64,000 bases of DNA from Candidatus Fermentibacterota bacterium. Its GTDB lineage: Bacteria > Fermentibacterota > Fermentibacteria > Fermentibacterales > Fermentibacteraceae. The stretch spans positions 62,001 through 126,000 of the forward strand of contig PDSZ01000023.1 in NCBI GenBank assembly GCA_002748705.1, written 5' to 3'. This document shows, piece after piece, positions 1 to 8,468 of this stretch (position 1 is the stretch's first letter; the number at the start of each line of letters is the position of its first letter). The notes under the pieces were generated by a model. It did not search any database and was not told the origin of the DNA. It saw only the letters and a list, made by a program, of their open reading frames with translations. Position numbers and translations under genes: made by a program.

Positions 1-646
1 AGCCCTCTGTGAGTATGGAGCTGAGAACCGGTACTGCCTTCTCCTCCCGAAGTATTCCGCATGATTCGATAAGGGCTTTCATGTCCTGAACAGGAAGACC
101 TTTTCGAACAGCCAGATCAAGTACCGGGTAAATTGGCTCAACCATCTGTTCGCCTTTTAGAAGCTTCTTCTTTCTTCCTGCAGCTGCAGCCAGTTCTTCC
201 AGTGAAAGAATACTCTGGTCCTTTTCTACAGGAACAACAGTCACATCCAGCATTGGAAAGAAGCGGTAGCTTCCTCTCCTGTCAAAGGCCTCAATTCCAC
301 CCTGAGCCCTGTCTCTTTTTGTATAAAAACCTGGAATGATACTTCTGAACCTGTGTCTGGCCTCTTCCACAGCAGAGAAGAAATCGCTGCCGGAACCTGC
401 GCAGATGAAATCGTCACCGCCTATGTGACCTGTAAACCATTCACAGACCGATTCTGAAAGTATCATTGCAAGACGCCTTATGACAGCATCTCCCAGGGCA
501 AAACCATAGTGGTCATTGAAGGGCTTGAAGTTTTCAATGTCAACATACACAGCGGTCATTTCACCACTGATTACATGTTTATTCAGATATTCAGCTATGG
601 ATCTGTTTCCTGGAAGCCCGGTAAGGGGACTTCTGTCAGGAAACAT
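1..646 (-). CDS. GGDEF-domain protein, 3' part cut by the window edge
   Basis: The frame stays open from an ATG at 646 to the left edge (about 215 codons), so the C-terminus is missing. Residues 8-14 read LTGLPGN, the usual entry of a GGDEF domain. YVDIENFKPFND (34-45) is the metal-binding strand, and HIGGDDF (74-80) is the signature loop with GGDD in place of GGDEF. The family makes or binds cyclic di-GMP; whether the GGDD variant is active cannot be told. The domain starts almost at the first residue, without the usual upstream sensor. The start lies inside the 3' end of the CNNM/CBS gene (11-base overlap, GGAG 9 bases upstream), so translation is probably coupled. In known EAL-CBS-GGDEF proteins this GGDEF type follows CBS domains, so the pair could be one split or frameshifted protein. 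Confidence 0.85.
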   Translation of the reverse strand, partial: MFPDRSPLTGLPGNRSIAEYLNKHVISGEMTAVYVDIENFKPFNDHYGFALGDAVIRRLAMILSESVCEWFTGHIGGDDFICAGSGSDFFSAVEEARHRFRSIIPGFYTKRDRAQGGIEAFDRRGSYRFFPMLDVTVVPVEKDQSILSLEELAAAAGRKKKLLKGEQMVEPIYPVLDLAVRKGLPVQDMKALIESCGILREEKAVPVLSSILTEG

Positions 647-1562
647 CGCCAGGCTCTCCAGGGAGCATTCTTGAAAGGATCATAGCAGGTGTAACAAGCC
701 TTGATGGCTGACCGTTCACATCCATCAGCACAGCAGCCTGGGCTCCAGACCTCCACAATTCGGGCAGTATTCGCAGAGCAGGGAAATCGCACTCGAAGTA
801 AGGCAGACCTGTCTGAAGCCTTGTAATAGCACCGGTGCCGTCCCATCTGACCAGATCAGTTCCCCTGACTATGCCGGCAAGGGCGCTTCCCTTCTTCTCC
901 CAGACCAGAAGAAAACCCTCTCCTGAATCGAGAAGTACGCCGACAGCTTCGTTCCTCTCTGCTGATGTTTCAACTGAAGGGCATTCATTCAAGGGTATTG
1001 AGTATTCTTCAAATGGAGCTTCGCTCATTGCCAGAACCGCAGCAGCCAGCCTGCCCTGCTCTCCGCCTGAAGAAACCAGAAGCCCTCTGACTTCTTTTCT
1101 GCTCTCAAAGAATCTGCCTCTTTTGTCCCTTCCTGCAATCAGCCCTGAAACACTGGAAGCAAGGGCAATCAGGGGAAAAAGCAGATACCGGATGATTCTG
1201 AGGGGAACAGCTGACAGAACTGCTGTGGTGTCGCTTCTGAAGAGTGAAAGCTGCTTTGGAATTACCTCAGCGAAAACAAGAAGGAAAACAGCAGTAAAGA
1301 AAGCGGAGATATACTCCCAGAGCTCTCCTCTGCCTGAACCCCATCCGTGGCCGATACTGGAGGCAAGAACAACCCCCACATTGGTTCCCACAAGGGTTGT
1401 TACAAGGTAACGGGCAGGTCTGTTGAGAAACCAGAGTGCCGGTTTTCCCCGTCTGCCTTTTGCAGCAATTCGTATTCGCCCTGCAGCTGAGAAAGCAGTT
1501 TCAGTTCCGCTGCAGAAAGCGGCAAGGGCACACGCCAGGAGATAAACAATTATTTCGCTCAT
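636..1562 (-). CDS. CNNM/DUF21 membrane protein with CBS-like tail (CorC/HlyC family, short form)
   Basis: This 308-residue protein starts with the CNNM (DUF21) signature: a first membrane helix ending in CSGTETAFSAA, and further hydrophobic helices around residues 50-75 and 85-140, including FAEVIPKQ, the conserved acidic-proline motif. The second half (about 190-300) resembles a single CBS pair. The CorC_HlyC transporter-associated domain found in full-length relatives is missing. The family is linked to Mg2+/Co2+ transport or tolerance. It overlaps the upstream paralogue by one base and the downstream GGDEF gene by 11 bases. Its reduced length and the GGDEF partner suggest a regulatory rather than transport role, which is inference. 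Confidence 0.8.
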   Translation of the reverse strand: MSEIIVYLLACALAAFCSGTETAFSAAGRIRIAAKGRRGKPALWFLNRPARYLVTTLVGTNVGVVLASSIGHGWGSGRGELWEYISAFFTAVFLLVFAEVIPKQLSLFRSDTTAVLSAVPLRIIRYLLFPLIALASSVSGLIAGRDKRGRFFESRKEVRGLLVSSGGEQGRLAAAVLAMSEAPFEEYSIPLNECPSVETSAERNEAVGVLLDSGEGFLLVWEKKGSALAGIVRGTDLVRWDGTGAITRLQTGLPYFECDFPALRILPELWRSGAQAAVLMDVNGQPSRLVTPAMILSRMLPGEPGDVS

Positions 1563-2758
1563 TATGACACCTCCCTTCGAACAAGTATTCTGGAAGGTGT
1601 TCTTCCGTTCATCTCAATGACTCTGAACTGATATCCCATATAGGTAATCTCATCACCTTGAACCGGCAGCTTTCCGGTGACCTCCTGAAGAAGCCCTCCG
1701 CAGGATTCGGCGTATTTAGCAGTAAGCTTCTGGTCTTCCAGCAGCACAGAGAGCAGGTCAAGGGAAAGCCAGGCTGGAACAGTAAAGCCTCCGTCACTTC
1801 GGGAAACTCCTTCAGGGAGAGGTGAACCTGGCATACCTGCAAAGAGAGCCCTTGAAAGGACATCGCTGACTGTGATTACTCCGCTCCAGTCACCATACTC
1901 GTCCACAACTGCCCCTATTCCGCCGCCGGCTTTACGGAGGCCGTCGAGAACTGTACTAAGCCTGGCTGATTCGGGAAAAAAAGGAACTTCACGAACTCTG
2001 AACTCCCCTGCACCCAGCAGGTCCCTCATGTCAACAACACCAGACATCATGCCATTGTCTTTGTCAACAAGAGGATACGCTGAGTGTTTTGACTGAAAAG
2101 CCTTTTCAGTCATCTCAGAAATGCTGAGATCAGAGGTAAAGCTTACCACCTTTTCTCTGGGAATCATTGCTGTTGCACATGCCCTCTGATCAAGCTCCAG
2201 AATAGCAGAGGCCATGTCTGCCTCACCTCCGAGAAAACCCTCATCACGGGCAATCTCCATAAGAATATTAAGCTCCCGTTCCCTGTAGTTATCAGGATCA
2301 TTTCTGCCTGGAACGAACCTGTCTGCAACCTCAGCAGGATACTTGAGCAAATCTGCTGCCGGTCCAAAAACTTTCAGCATTACGGTCATCACAGGCGCAG
2401 AAGCCTCTATCCATGCCCTGTTTCGCCTTCTTGCAATGCTCTTGGGGCTTATCTCCCCCAGAACAAGGAGAAGGAATGTCATTACAAGAACTCCTGCTCC
2501 CATCCCAAGTGGGCCTGGAATCAGTTCTGCCACTATTCCTGCCGCCACCGAGGAAGCAGCAACATTTACAAAGGTGTTTCCCAGAAGAATGGATGTGAGA
2601 AGCCTTCCCGGATTCTTCAGAAGAGCCAGTGCCCGTCTGCCTCCGGATGTTGCTGCCATTCTCTTTCTCTGGAGCTGATCAAGGCTGAAACAGGCCGTTT
2701 CAGTTCCGCTGAAAAATGCCGACGCAGCCAGTAAGGCTGCAAGGACTATGTATTTCAG
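1562..2758 (-). CDS. CorC/HlyC-family CNNM-CBS protein, probable non-AUG start
   Basis: A full-length hemolysin-C/CorC type protein of about 398 residues: CNNM membrane domain (GEISPK motif), CBS pair in the middle (MIPREKVV, VDEYGDWSGVITVSDVL) and a C-terminal CorC_HlyC domain (GDEITYMGYQFRVIEM). The first ATG at 2659 would remove the family's hallmark first helix. Upstream and in frame the sequence encodes AASAFFSGTETACFSL, exactly that hallmark. The only plausible start for it is CTG at 2758 (or ATA a few codons later), behind a strong AGGAGGGAGG. The CTG shares bases with the TGA of the upstream NHL gene (CTGA), which fits translational coupling. Likely role is divalent cation transport or homeostasis at the inner membrane. 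Confidence 0.85.
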   Translation of the reverse strand: MKYIVLAALLAASAFFSGTETACFSLDQLQRKRMAATSGGRRALALLKNPGRLLTSILLGNTFVNVAASSVAAGIVAELIPGPLGMGAGVLVMTFLLLVLGEISPKSIARRRNRAWIEASAPVMTVMLKVFGPAADLLKYPAEVADRFVPGRNDPDNYRERELNILMEIARDEGFLGGEADMASAILELDQRACATAMIPREKVVSFTSDLSISEMTEKAFQSKHSAYPLVDKDNGMMSGVVDMRDLLGAGEFRVREVPFFPESARLSTVLDGLRKAGGGIGAVVDEYGDWSGVITVSDVLSRALFAGMPGSPLPEGVSRSDGGFTVPAWLSLDLLSVLLEDQKLTAKYAESCGGLLQEVTGKLPVQGDEITYMGYQFRVIEMNGRTPSRILVRREVS

Positions 2759-4059
2759 CCTCTCCTCCCTCCTGAAGAAGGTGCTACATAGCCGGTATCA
2801 TCAATATTTATCGTATCAACCCAGTTCTTATCGAAATAAGTTCGGCTGGAATAGAGCGGTTCAGCATTTACTCTCACAGTATACTCTCCTGCAGGAACTC
2901 CGTTACCCTGAAGGGTGGTTCCATCCCATGAAAAGCTGAAAGTGCCTGCGCTTCTTCTGCCTGTGTAAAGATTTCTTGCAAGTGTTCCGTCAGGATAGTG
3001 AACATTGACTATAAGTGTCGCGCTTTCAGTAAGCAGCCCTGACACTGTGCATCCCTGCCTGTCAGAGGAAACCGAAAGGTTTCTTATATCAGTTCCCACC
3101 CAGAAATACCGGGCGCCGCAGCTCTCTGCTACGAAGATCTGTCCGAACCTGTCCCATATGGTCAATCCTGTAGGGTGCATGAACTGATTGTCTGCATCGC
3201 CGTAACCCTCACCCCAGCTGTCAAGCAGGTTAAGACTGCTGTCAAACTTGTGTATTCTGCAGGCTACGGAATCAGTTACCCAGACGAAACCGTGATAATC
3301 TATCTCAACATAGTTGAAGAACCTTCCTCCTGCTTCAGCAGCAGAAACAGAAGCGGTTACCGTTCCGTCCTCCAGCTTTGCCAGGCTGGAACCGTCTCCG
3401 GTAATCACAACCTGAAAAGCATCATGACCGTTGGTATATCTGCCAAAACCTGTTGCAGCAACACCTCTGGGAGTATCGATATTAATTACCTGCGGCGAAG
3501 AGTCTTCAGGTGAATCATACCTGGAAAGGGTTCCCCCTGCTCTGTCAGTAACCCAGATGTATCTTCCGTCAAGGGCAACATCCCAGGGCTCTGTAAATCC
3601 TGTGATAAATGAATTCGGAGATATCCTCTGCCCTGATCGCTTCAGCACTGCTATTCTTCTGTTACCGGTATCAGCCACATAGACAGCGCCGTCAGTGGTG
3701 GCTGCGATACCGTGTGGAGAAGAAAGCTCGGCATCTCCGGAACCCTGGCCTCCGTAGTAGCCCAGTGTATACATGGAGGCATTGTAGATAACATGACCGC
3801 TGCCGCTGTTCACGCCGTAAACTGCAAGCTCATCATCATCCCCGGGATCTGATGTATCCCATTCATCAGGAAGCACAGCAGCGAGACCCTGGGGATCATC
3901 AAATGAAAGCATTCCCCCGAGAAGCATACTGAGCTGCTCCTGACCTGCCCTGTATATTCCCATACAGTGCCCGTAAGGCGGGTAAACCATTGTTGTGTTC
4001 ATGTCAGGGTCACCGGCCAGACCACCTGCCAGTGCTGTGAGTAAAAGAACAGCGGTCAT
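2755..4059 (-). CDS. Secreted NHL-repeat beta-propeller protein
   Basis: 434 residues starting with a hydrophobic, signal-like segment (TAVLLLTALAGGLAG) with no basic N-region. The body has NHL-type repeats such as PHGIAATTDGAVYVADTGN and HPTGLTIWDRFGQIFVAES, spaced about 50-60 residues apart, which suggests a beta-propeller. The C-terminal region (about 350-410) resembles a FlgD-like Ig module: FSWDGTTLQGNGVPAGEYTV. Such proteins usually bind ligands or partners at the envelope or outside the cell; no catalytic motif is visible. The start ATG overlaps the stop of the transglycosylase gene (ATGA) and the stop overlaps the start of the CorC-like gene, so all three are likely cotranslated. Confidence 0.75.
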   Translation of the reverse strand: MTAVLLLTALAGGLAGDPDMNTTMVYPPYGHCMGIYRAGQEQLSMLLGGMLSFDDPQGLAAVLPDEWDTSDPGDDDELAVYGVNSGSGHVIYNASMYTLGYYGGQGSGDAELSSPHGIAATTDGAVYVADTGNRRIAVLKRSGQRISPNSFITGFTEPWDVALDGRYIWVTDRAGGTLSRYDSPEDSSPQVINIDTPRGVAATGFGRYTNGHDAFQVVITGDGSSLAKLEDGTVTASVSAAEAGGRFFNYVEIDYHGFVWVTDSVACRIHKFDSSLNLLDSWGEGYGDADNQFMHPTGLTIWDRFGQIFVAESCGARYFWVGTDIRNLSVSSDRQGCTVSGLLTESATLIVNVHYPDGTLARNLYTGRRSAGTFSFSWDGTTLQGNGVPAGEYTVRVNAEPLYSSRTYFDKNWVDTINIDDTGYVAPSSGGRRG

Positions 4060-6239
4060 CTTCTTATCCTTCCGTAGATCCAGGCGGATCGCTGAACCTT
4101 CTTGGAGTACATACGGGTTTCCCTGTATGTAATCTGCTCAATGTAGAGTTCCTGATCCGCAGAATCAAAACCATGCATATCAATCCATCTTGATGCGTTT
4201 CCAGGGCCTGCATTGTATGCTGCAAGGAACACTGCAGGGTGACTGTATCTCCTGGCCTGGGAGTTAATGTAAAGGCTTCCGTACAAAACTGAATTCTCAG
4301 GCGTAAAGAACTCCTCCGGTGAAAGCCTGGGCAGACCATTCCACCTTGCCACATCAGAGGCAGTGCCAGGCATGAGCTGTATAAGCCCTGCCGCCCCTGC
4401 GGAAGATATGACAAACCTGTTGAAGTAGCTTTCCTCACGCATAATACCCTCCACATATGAGGCATCCAGTGTCATTGTATCCGTAACAGCAGTTACCAGT
4501 TCCCTGTATGGGCAGGGGAAATACCATCCAATAAGACTGTCCGGAAGAATACCAGTTCCGTTCTCCCTGTATTCAGTATCCATCCTTCTCATAAGAGATA
4601 TTGACCGTCCGTACTCTCCAAGGATGCCCATTGCTGCAGCTGCGCTGCCTCTGCCGGCTATTCTGCCGTAAGAGAGCATCTCCACAGCAGCGGTACCGTA
4701 ACCTTCTTCAAAGAGTTCTGCAGCTGTCTCAAGCACAAGATTCCCGCGAATAACCGGGCTGAGAACAGTCATATCAATCCGGTAAGGAATACCCAGCCTC
4801 TCAGCAGCCAGCATTCCATAGAACTCCCAGGGATGCTCGGCAGCAGCCTGAGAGAGCAGTGCTTCCTGTCTCTCTGATTCACCGGTTCTTCCAGCATACC
4901 TTGCTCGCCAGAAGAGCATTTCATCACGCCAGCGGCTGAAGGGATACCTTGAGCAGCCTGCTTCCCATAGAGAATCCCCAACTGAACCCCGGCCGTTCAT
5001 GTAGAGACAGAATCCGCCCCGCCAGTGGCCCCTTGCGTCACCGTCCCAGGTACCGGAAGAACGAAGACTGGCCAGATAGGCATCTGCCGCTTCTCGCCAG
5101 TTCTGTTCACTGTCGAAGTACTTGCCTGCAAGATAAGCGGCTTCTCTGGCTGTAGAATGCCATGGGAAGCTCTCTGCAAAGTGATAATAAGCCCTGTAGG
5201 CCTCGGCGTTTCTTCTCTGTCCTCTCAGGGCCCTTGCCCTGAAAAGAGCCGCCCTGCATCTGAGCTGTTCAGCTGCGGAATCGGGAATTGAATCACAAAG
5301 GGCTGCAAGCTCCGAATAGCCTGCCGAGTTCCGAAGAACTGCCATTCTTACCCCTGCTGTGAAATCAGGGTCTCCCCTGTTTTCAGCAATGGTCATGGCC
5401 TGTGAAGAGCCTCCATTTTCAATGAGAAGGTCACATACCTGCCAGTCCGCATACTCAGGCCATCTTGAGGCTATCACCGAAGCAGCCAGCGCTCCGGCTT
5501 CAGTATTCAGAAGGCTGGTCCAGTAACTCCGGTCTCCTGTGCTTAACCTTTTATTTCTCTGTGCCTGCAAGCTGATAGCAGACTGGCTGTTCAGCTCAGG
5601 ATCAAAGTTTTTCAGCACATCCTCCCACCAGCTGCCTGAGCTGCCGCATGAGAGAAGAAGTTCATCCCTGATTCTGGGACCTACGGTGACAGGAAGAAGA
5701 TGAACATCCTCAGAGGCCAGCATCAGCTGCTCTCTGGTTATGCCCTCCGGTGCCAGAAGCAGCCTTGCAGCCCGTTCTCCAAGGTGAGTAGGTATGGGAA
5801 TGGAACCTGTTATACTCAAGGTGTTAAGGCTGTCCCGAAGAAGCCATGCCTTAAGAAGCACATCCTCCGGCTCTGCCAGTTCCAGTGCCATTTCGGTCAT
5901 TCTGTTCAGATCCAGCACAGAAATTTTCCATCCGGTCAGGTCTCCCCAGCCTGCAGATTCAAGACTGTCCAGCATCTCAATGCACCTGCCCGGCATTCCT
6001 CTTCCGTTGTATGCTCCTGCGAAACGCCAGAGGAGGTCGTTCCTGTTATCAGCAGTCATGTGAATGTTTCTAAGCAGCCGCACCGCCGAATCCTGATGGC
6101 CCGTCTGAAGCAGAGAATCAATTCTGCTGTATGGAGAGGGGGCTGAAGCGACTGGAACATCAGCGACATGAGCAGTCTCATCGTTGACCACCCTGCAGGA
6201 AAGCAGCAGGAGCAGCCCTAAGAGAATGATTTTTCTCAT
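4056..6239 (-). CDS. Lytic murein transglycosylase (SLT family), lipoprotein
   Basis: Predicted 727-residue exported protein. The start at 6239 is chosen because MRKIILLGLLLLLSC is a lipoprotein signal peptide with a Cys after LLS, and because this ATG overlaps the purH stop (TGATG). A start 19 codons upstream is open but would bury the signal. Residues about 30-590 form a long helical, TPR-like superhelix typical of Slt70-type enzymes. The C-terminal SLT domain (about 596-727) shows EESYFNRFVISSAGAAGLIQ with likely catalytic Glu603, LMPGTA and AAYNAGPGN. It cleaves the MurNAc-GlcNAc bond of peptidoglycan with 1,6-anhydro product formation. The family assignment is strong. Confidence 0.92.
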   Translation of the reverse strand: MRKIILLGLLLLLSCRVVNDETAHVADVPVASAPSPYSRIDSLLQTGHQDSAVRLLRNIHMTADNRNDLLWRFAGAYNGRGMPGRCIEMLDSLESAGWGDLTGWKISVLDLNRMTEMALELAEPEDVLLKAWLLRDSLNTLSITGSIPIPTHLGERAARLLLAPEGITREQLMLASEDVHLLPVTVGPRIRDELLLSCGSSGSWWEDVLKNFDPELNSQSAISLQAQRNKRLSTGDRSYWTSLLNTEAGALAASVIASRWPEYADWQVCDLLIENGGSSQAMTIAENRGDPDFTAGVRMAVLRNSAGYSELAALCDSIPDSAAEQLRCRAALFRARALRGQRRNAEAYRAYYHFAESFPWHSTAREAAYLAGKYFDSEQNWREAADAYLASLRSSGTWDGDARGHWRGGFCLYMNGRGSVGDSLWEAGCSRYPFSRWRDEMLFWRARYAGRTGESERQEALLSQAAAEHPWEFYGMLAAERLGIPYRIDMTVLSPVIRGNLVLETAAELFEEGYGTAAVEMLSYGRIAGRGSAAAAMGILGEYGRSISLMRRMDTEYRENGTGILPDSLIGWYFPCPYRELVTAVTDTMTLDASYVEGIMREESYFNRFVISSAGAAGLIQLMPGTASDVARWNGLPRLSPEEFFTPENSVLYGSLYINSQARRYSHPAVFLAAYNAGPGNASRWIDMHGFDSADQELYIEQITYRETRMYSKKVQRSAWIYGRIRR

Positions 6240-7729
6240 CAGTGTCTGAAATGCCTTGTGTCTGTGAACACCATTGCAATTCCGTGTTCGTTGCATGCCT
6301 GAATCACCTCTTCATCCCTGATGGAACCTCCCGGCTGAATTATGGCTGTTATTCCAGCTTCCGCAGCCTTGTCCGGACCATCTCTGAACGGAAAAAAGGC
6401 ATCGCTGGCAAGAACTGCGCCCTTTACCTCATTTCCTTCACGAACAGCTCTTCTTAAAGCAAGGTCAATGCTTTCAATTCTGCTGGGCTGGCCGATGCCC
6501 ACACCTATGGTACCTCTGCTGTCTCCTACAACAATGGCGTTGCTCTTTACTCCCTTTACAACCCTCCAGTTGACATTCAGGGCAGCAAGTTCCTCAGAAG
6601 AAGGTTTTCTTTTTGTTACAACCCTGCAGTTGAGAACATCTTCAATTGAAAGGTCCGGCATCTGTGCCAGAAGACCGCCTGAAATGGACCTGAGCTGAAG
6701 CGCCGCATCTTCTTCCACAGCCATTCTCAGAATTCTCAGGTTCTTTCTCTTCTGCAGTCTTGCAAGGGCATCTTCATGGAATTCAGGAGCTATTACTATC
6801 TCAAGGAAGATTCCCTTCAGAGCCTTCACCAGCTCAATGTCAACAGCTCCGGTACAGGCCAGTATTCCGCCGTAGGGAGAAACCCTGTCTGCTCTGAATG
6901 CGTTCTGAAATGCTTCAGCTGCTGTGGAACCGACACCTGCACCGCACGGGTTTCCGTGTTTTGCCAGAACAACAGAGACTCCGCCGAGCTTCATGTCGGC
7001 AGCAATGGAAACAGCAGCTGAGGCATCAAGGTAGTTGTTGTAGCTCAAGGCCTTTCCGCCGAGCACCTCTGCAGCTCCGAAACCGCTTCTGGGCCAGCTG
7101 AAGTGAACAGCAGCCTTCTGATGAGGGTTTTCTCCGTATCTGAGAGCAGGAACTATTCCCTCCTCCAGTTTCATGGCAACTGAAAGGTCATACATTGCTG
7201 TTCTTGAAAAGGTTCTTGAAGCCATTTTTCTGCGGTACAGCTCATCATCAGTACCTTCCAGAACCGTTTCAAGAACTCCGGAAAAGGAATCACTGCCTGT
7301 GGCGCTTATCACATGAGCCCAGTTCTTGGCTGCACCTCTGGCCATTGAAGGCCCGCCTATGTCCACCAGCTCAATGGTTTCAGAAGAATCAGGAGCCATG
7401 CAGGCGGTTTTGTGAAAGGGATACAGGTCAACAGCCACAAGGTCAAAGACCGGTTTGCCTTCCCTTATGCGGTCTTCTCTGTCACTGCCTGCAGCCAGTA
7501 TTGCTGCATGAAGTTCAGGATGAAGTGTCTTGACCCTGCCGCCTAGAATAGAACCGATACCGGTAATCTCTTCAGTTCTTCTGACTGAAATGCCTGCTTC
7601 CTCTATCTTCGCGGCAGTTCCGCCTGAAGCCCAAATCTGCCATCCTGCGCCGCTGAGCCCCCTGGCGAACTCAACAAGACCGGTTTTGTCCCAGGCACTT
7701 ACAAGAGCCTGTCTTCTTTTGTTTTCCAT
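6239..7729 (-). CDS. purH: Bifunctional AICAR transformylase / IMP cyclohydrolase
   Basis: 496 residues. It catalyses the last two steps of IMP synthesis, formylation of AICAR and ring closure of FAICAR. The N-terminal IMP cyclohydrolase part carries SAWDKTG (11-17), SGGTA and RVKTLHP (65-71). The transformylase part carries RYGENPHQ (197-204) and the catalytic KHGNPCG (257-263). Length is slightly below the usual 510-530. The ATG at 7729 lies 59 bases inside the end of nadE, in another frame, and the stop overlaps the transglycosylase start. No other pur genes are nearby, so it is embedded in a mixed operon. Confidence 0.97.
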   Translation of the reverse strand: MENKRRQALVSAWDKTGLVEFARGLSGAGWQIWASGGTAAKIEEAGISVRRTEEITGIGSILGGRVKTLHPELHAAILAAGSDREDRIREGKPVFDLVAVDLYPFHKTACMAPDSSETIELVDIGGPSMARGAAKNWAHVISATGSDSFSGVLETVLEGTDDELYRRKMASRTFSRTAMYDLSVAMKLEEGIVPALRYGENPHQKAAVHFSWPRSGFGAAEVLGGKALSYNNYLDASAAVSIAADMKLGGVSVVLAKHGNPCGAGVGSTAAEAFQNAFRADRVSPYGGILACTGAVDIELVKALKGIFLEIVIAPEFHEDALARLQKRKNLRILRMAVEEDAALQLRSISGGLLAQMPDLSIEDVLNCRVVTKRKPSSEELAALNVNWRVVKGVKSNAIVVGDSRGTIGVGIGQPSRIESIDLALRRAVREGNEVKGAVLASDAFFPFRDGPDKAAEAGITAIIQPGGSIRDEEVIQACNEHGIAMVFTDTRHFRH

Positions 7730-8468
7730 CCATTATCTCCCTGGCTTTGAAATAGGGTATAGGGTTCCGCTTGTGGGCACTGGACCTGTAAAGCTGCTCT
7801 ATTCTCACAGCTGCAGCAGAGGGAACCGACTCTTTTCCCTCCACATGGTACTTTTTGATCTCTGTATAGGTTACTCCCATTTCACTCTCGTCGCTCTGAC
7901 CTTCCCAGAGACCGCCGGAGGGGACTCTGCTCAGTATCCAGTCCGGCAGACCCAGATAACGACCAAGCTCCCTGACCTCATCTTTCCAAAGCTCGGCAAG
8001 GGGCATAAAATCTGCTGCTCCGTCACCCCATTTGGTCCAGTATCCGGTGACTGTCTCAGAGAGATTTCCAGTACCTGCAACCAGTTTTCCCCTGGCAAGG
8101 GCATATTCTGTGGTCATTCTCAGTCTGGCCTTCACATTTGCAAGCTCCAAACGGTTTTCTCTGTTCAGATTCCCTGCCAGAATCATTGCCTCAAGAGCAC
8201 CTGTCAAATCAATTTCTCTGGAGGGAATGCCAAGGTGCTCAGCTGTCCTGTGACCGTCTTCGGTATCTGCTTTGATGCTTTCACAGGGCATGATAAGGCC
8301 GAGAACATTTTCCCGCCCCAGAGCCCTGGCGCAGAGAGCGGCAGTTACTCCGGAATCAATACCTCCGCTGAGTCCTACCACTGTACCTGTCATTCCTGCT
8401 GAAGAGAAATAATCCTGTATCCAGGATACTATTGAACCTGCAAGTTCACGATACTTAGTGTCATTCAC
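7671..8468 (-). CDS. nadE: NAD(+) synthase, ammonia-dependent type
   Basis: 265 residues when started at GTG 8468, which has GGAGG 8 bases upstream and overlaps the rnr stop. The ATG at 8483 would place that Shine-Dalgarno site inside the gene. The ATP-pyrophosphatase P-loop is GLSGGIDSGV. Further motifs are GTGNLSE and YWTKWGDGAADFMPL, typical of the ammonia-using short form that adenylates and amidates nicotinate adenine dinucleotide. No nitrilase glutaminase domain is present. The normal family end (SAHKRNPIPYF) is followed by about 20 extra residues that run out of frame over the purH start, ending only at 7671. This is a rather long 59-base overlap. Confidence 0.93.
   Translation of the reverse strand: MNDTKYRELAGSIVSWIQDYFSSAGMTGTVVGLSGGIDSGVTAALCARALGRENVLGLIMPCESIKADTEDGHRTAEHLGIPSREIDLTGALEAMILAGNLNRENRLELANVKARLRMTTEYALARGKLVAGTGNLSETVTGYWTKWGDGAADFMPLAELWKDEVRELGRYLGLPDWILSRVPSGGLWEGQSDESEMGVTYTEIKKYHVEGKESVPSAAAVRIEQLYRSSAHKRNPIPYFKAREIMDGKQKKTGSCKCLGQNRSC

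Noticed and set aside
835..1410. Long plus-strand open frame opposite the CNNM/CBS gene
   Set aside because: Antisense shadow of a well-supported gene; composition matches the reverse of the coding strand. The same holds for other long antisense frames such as 35092-35724 and 52560-53198.
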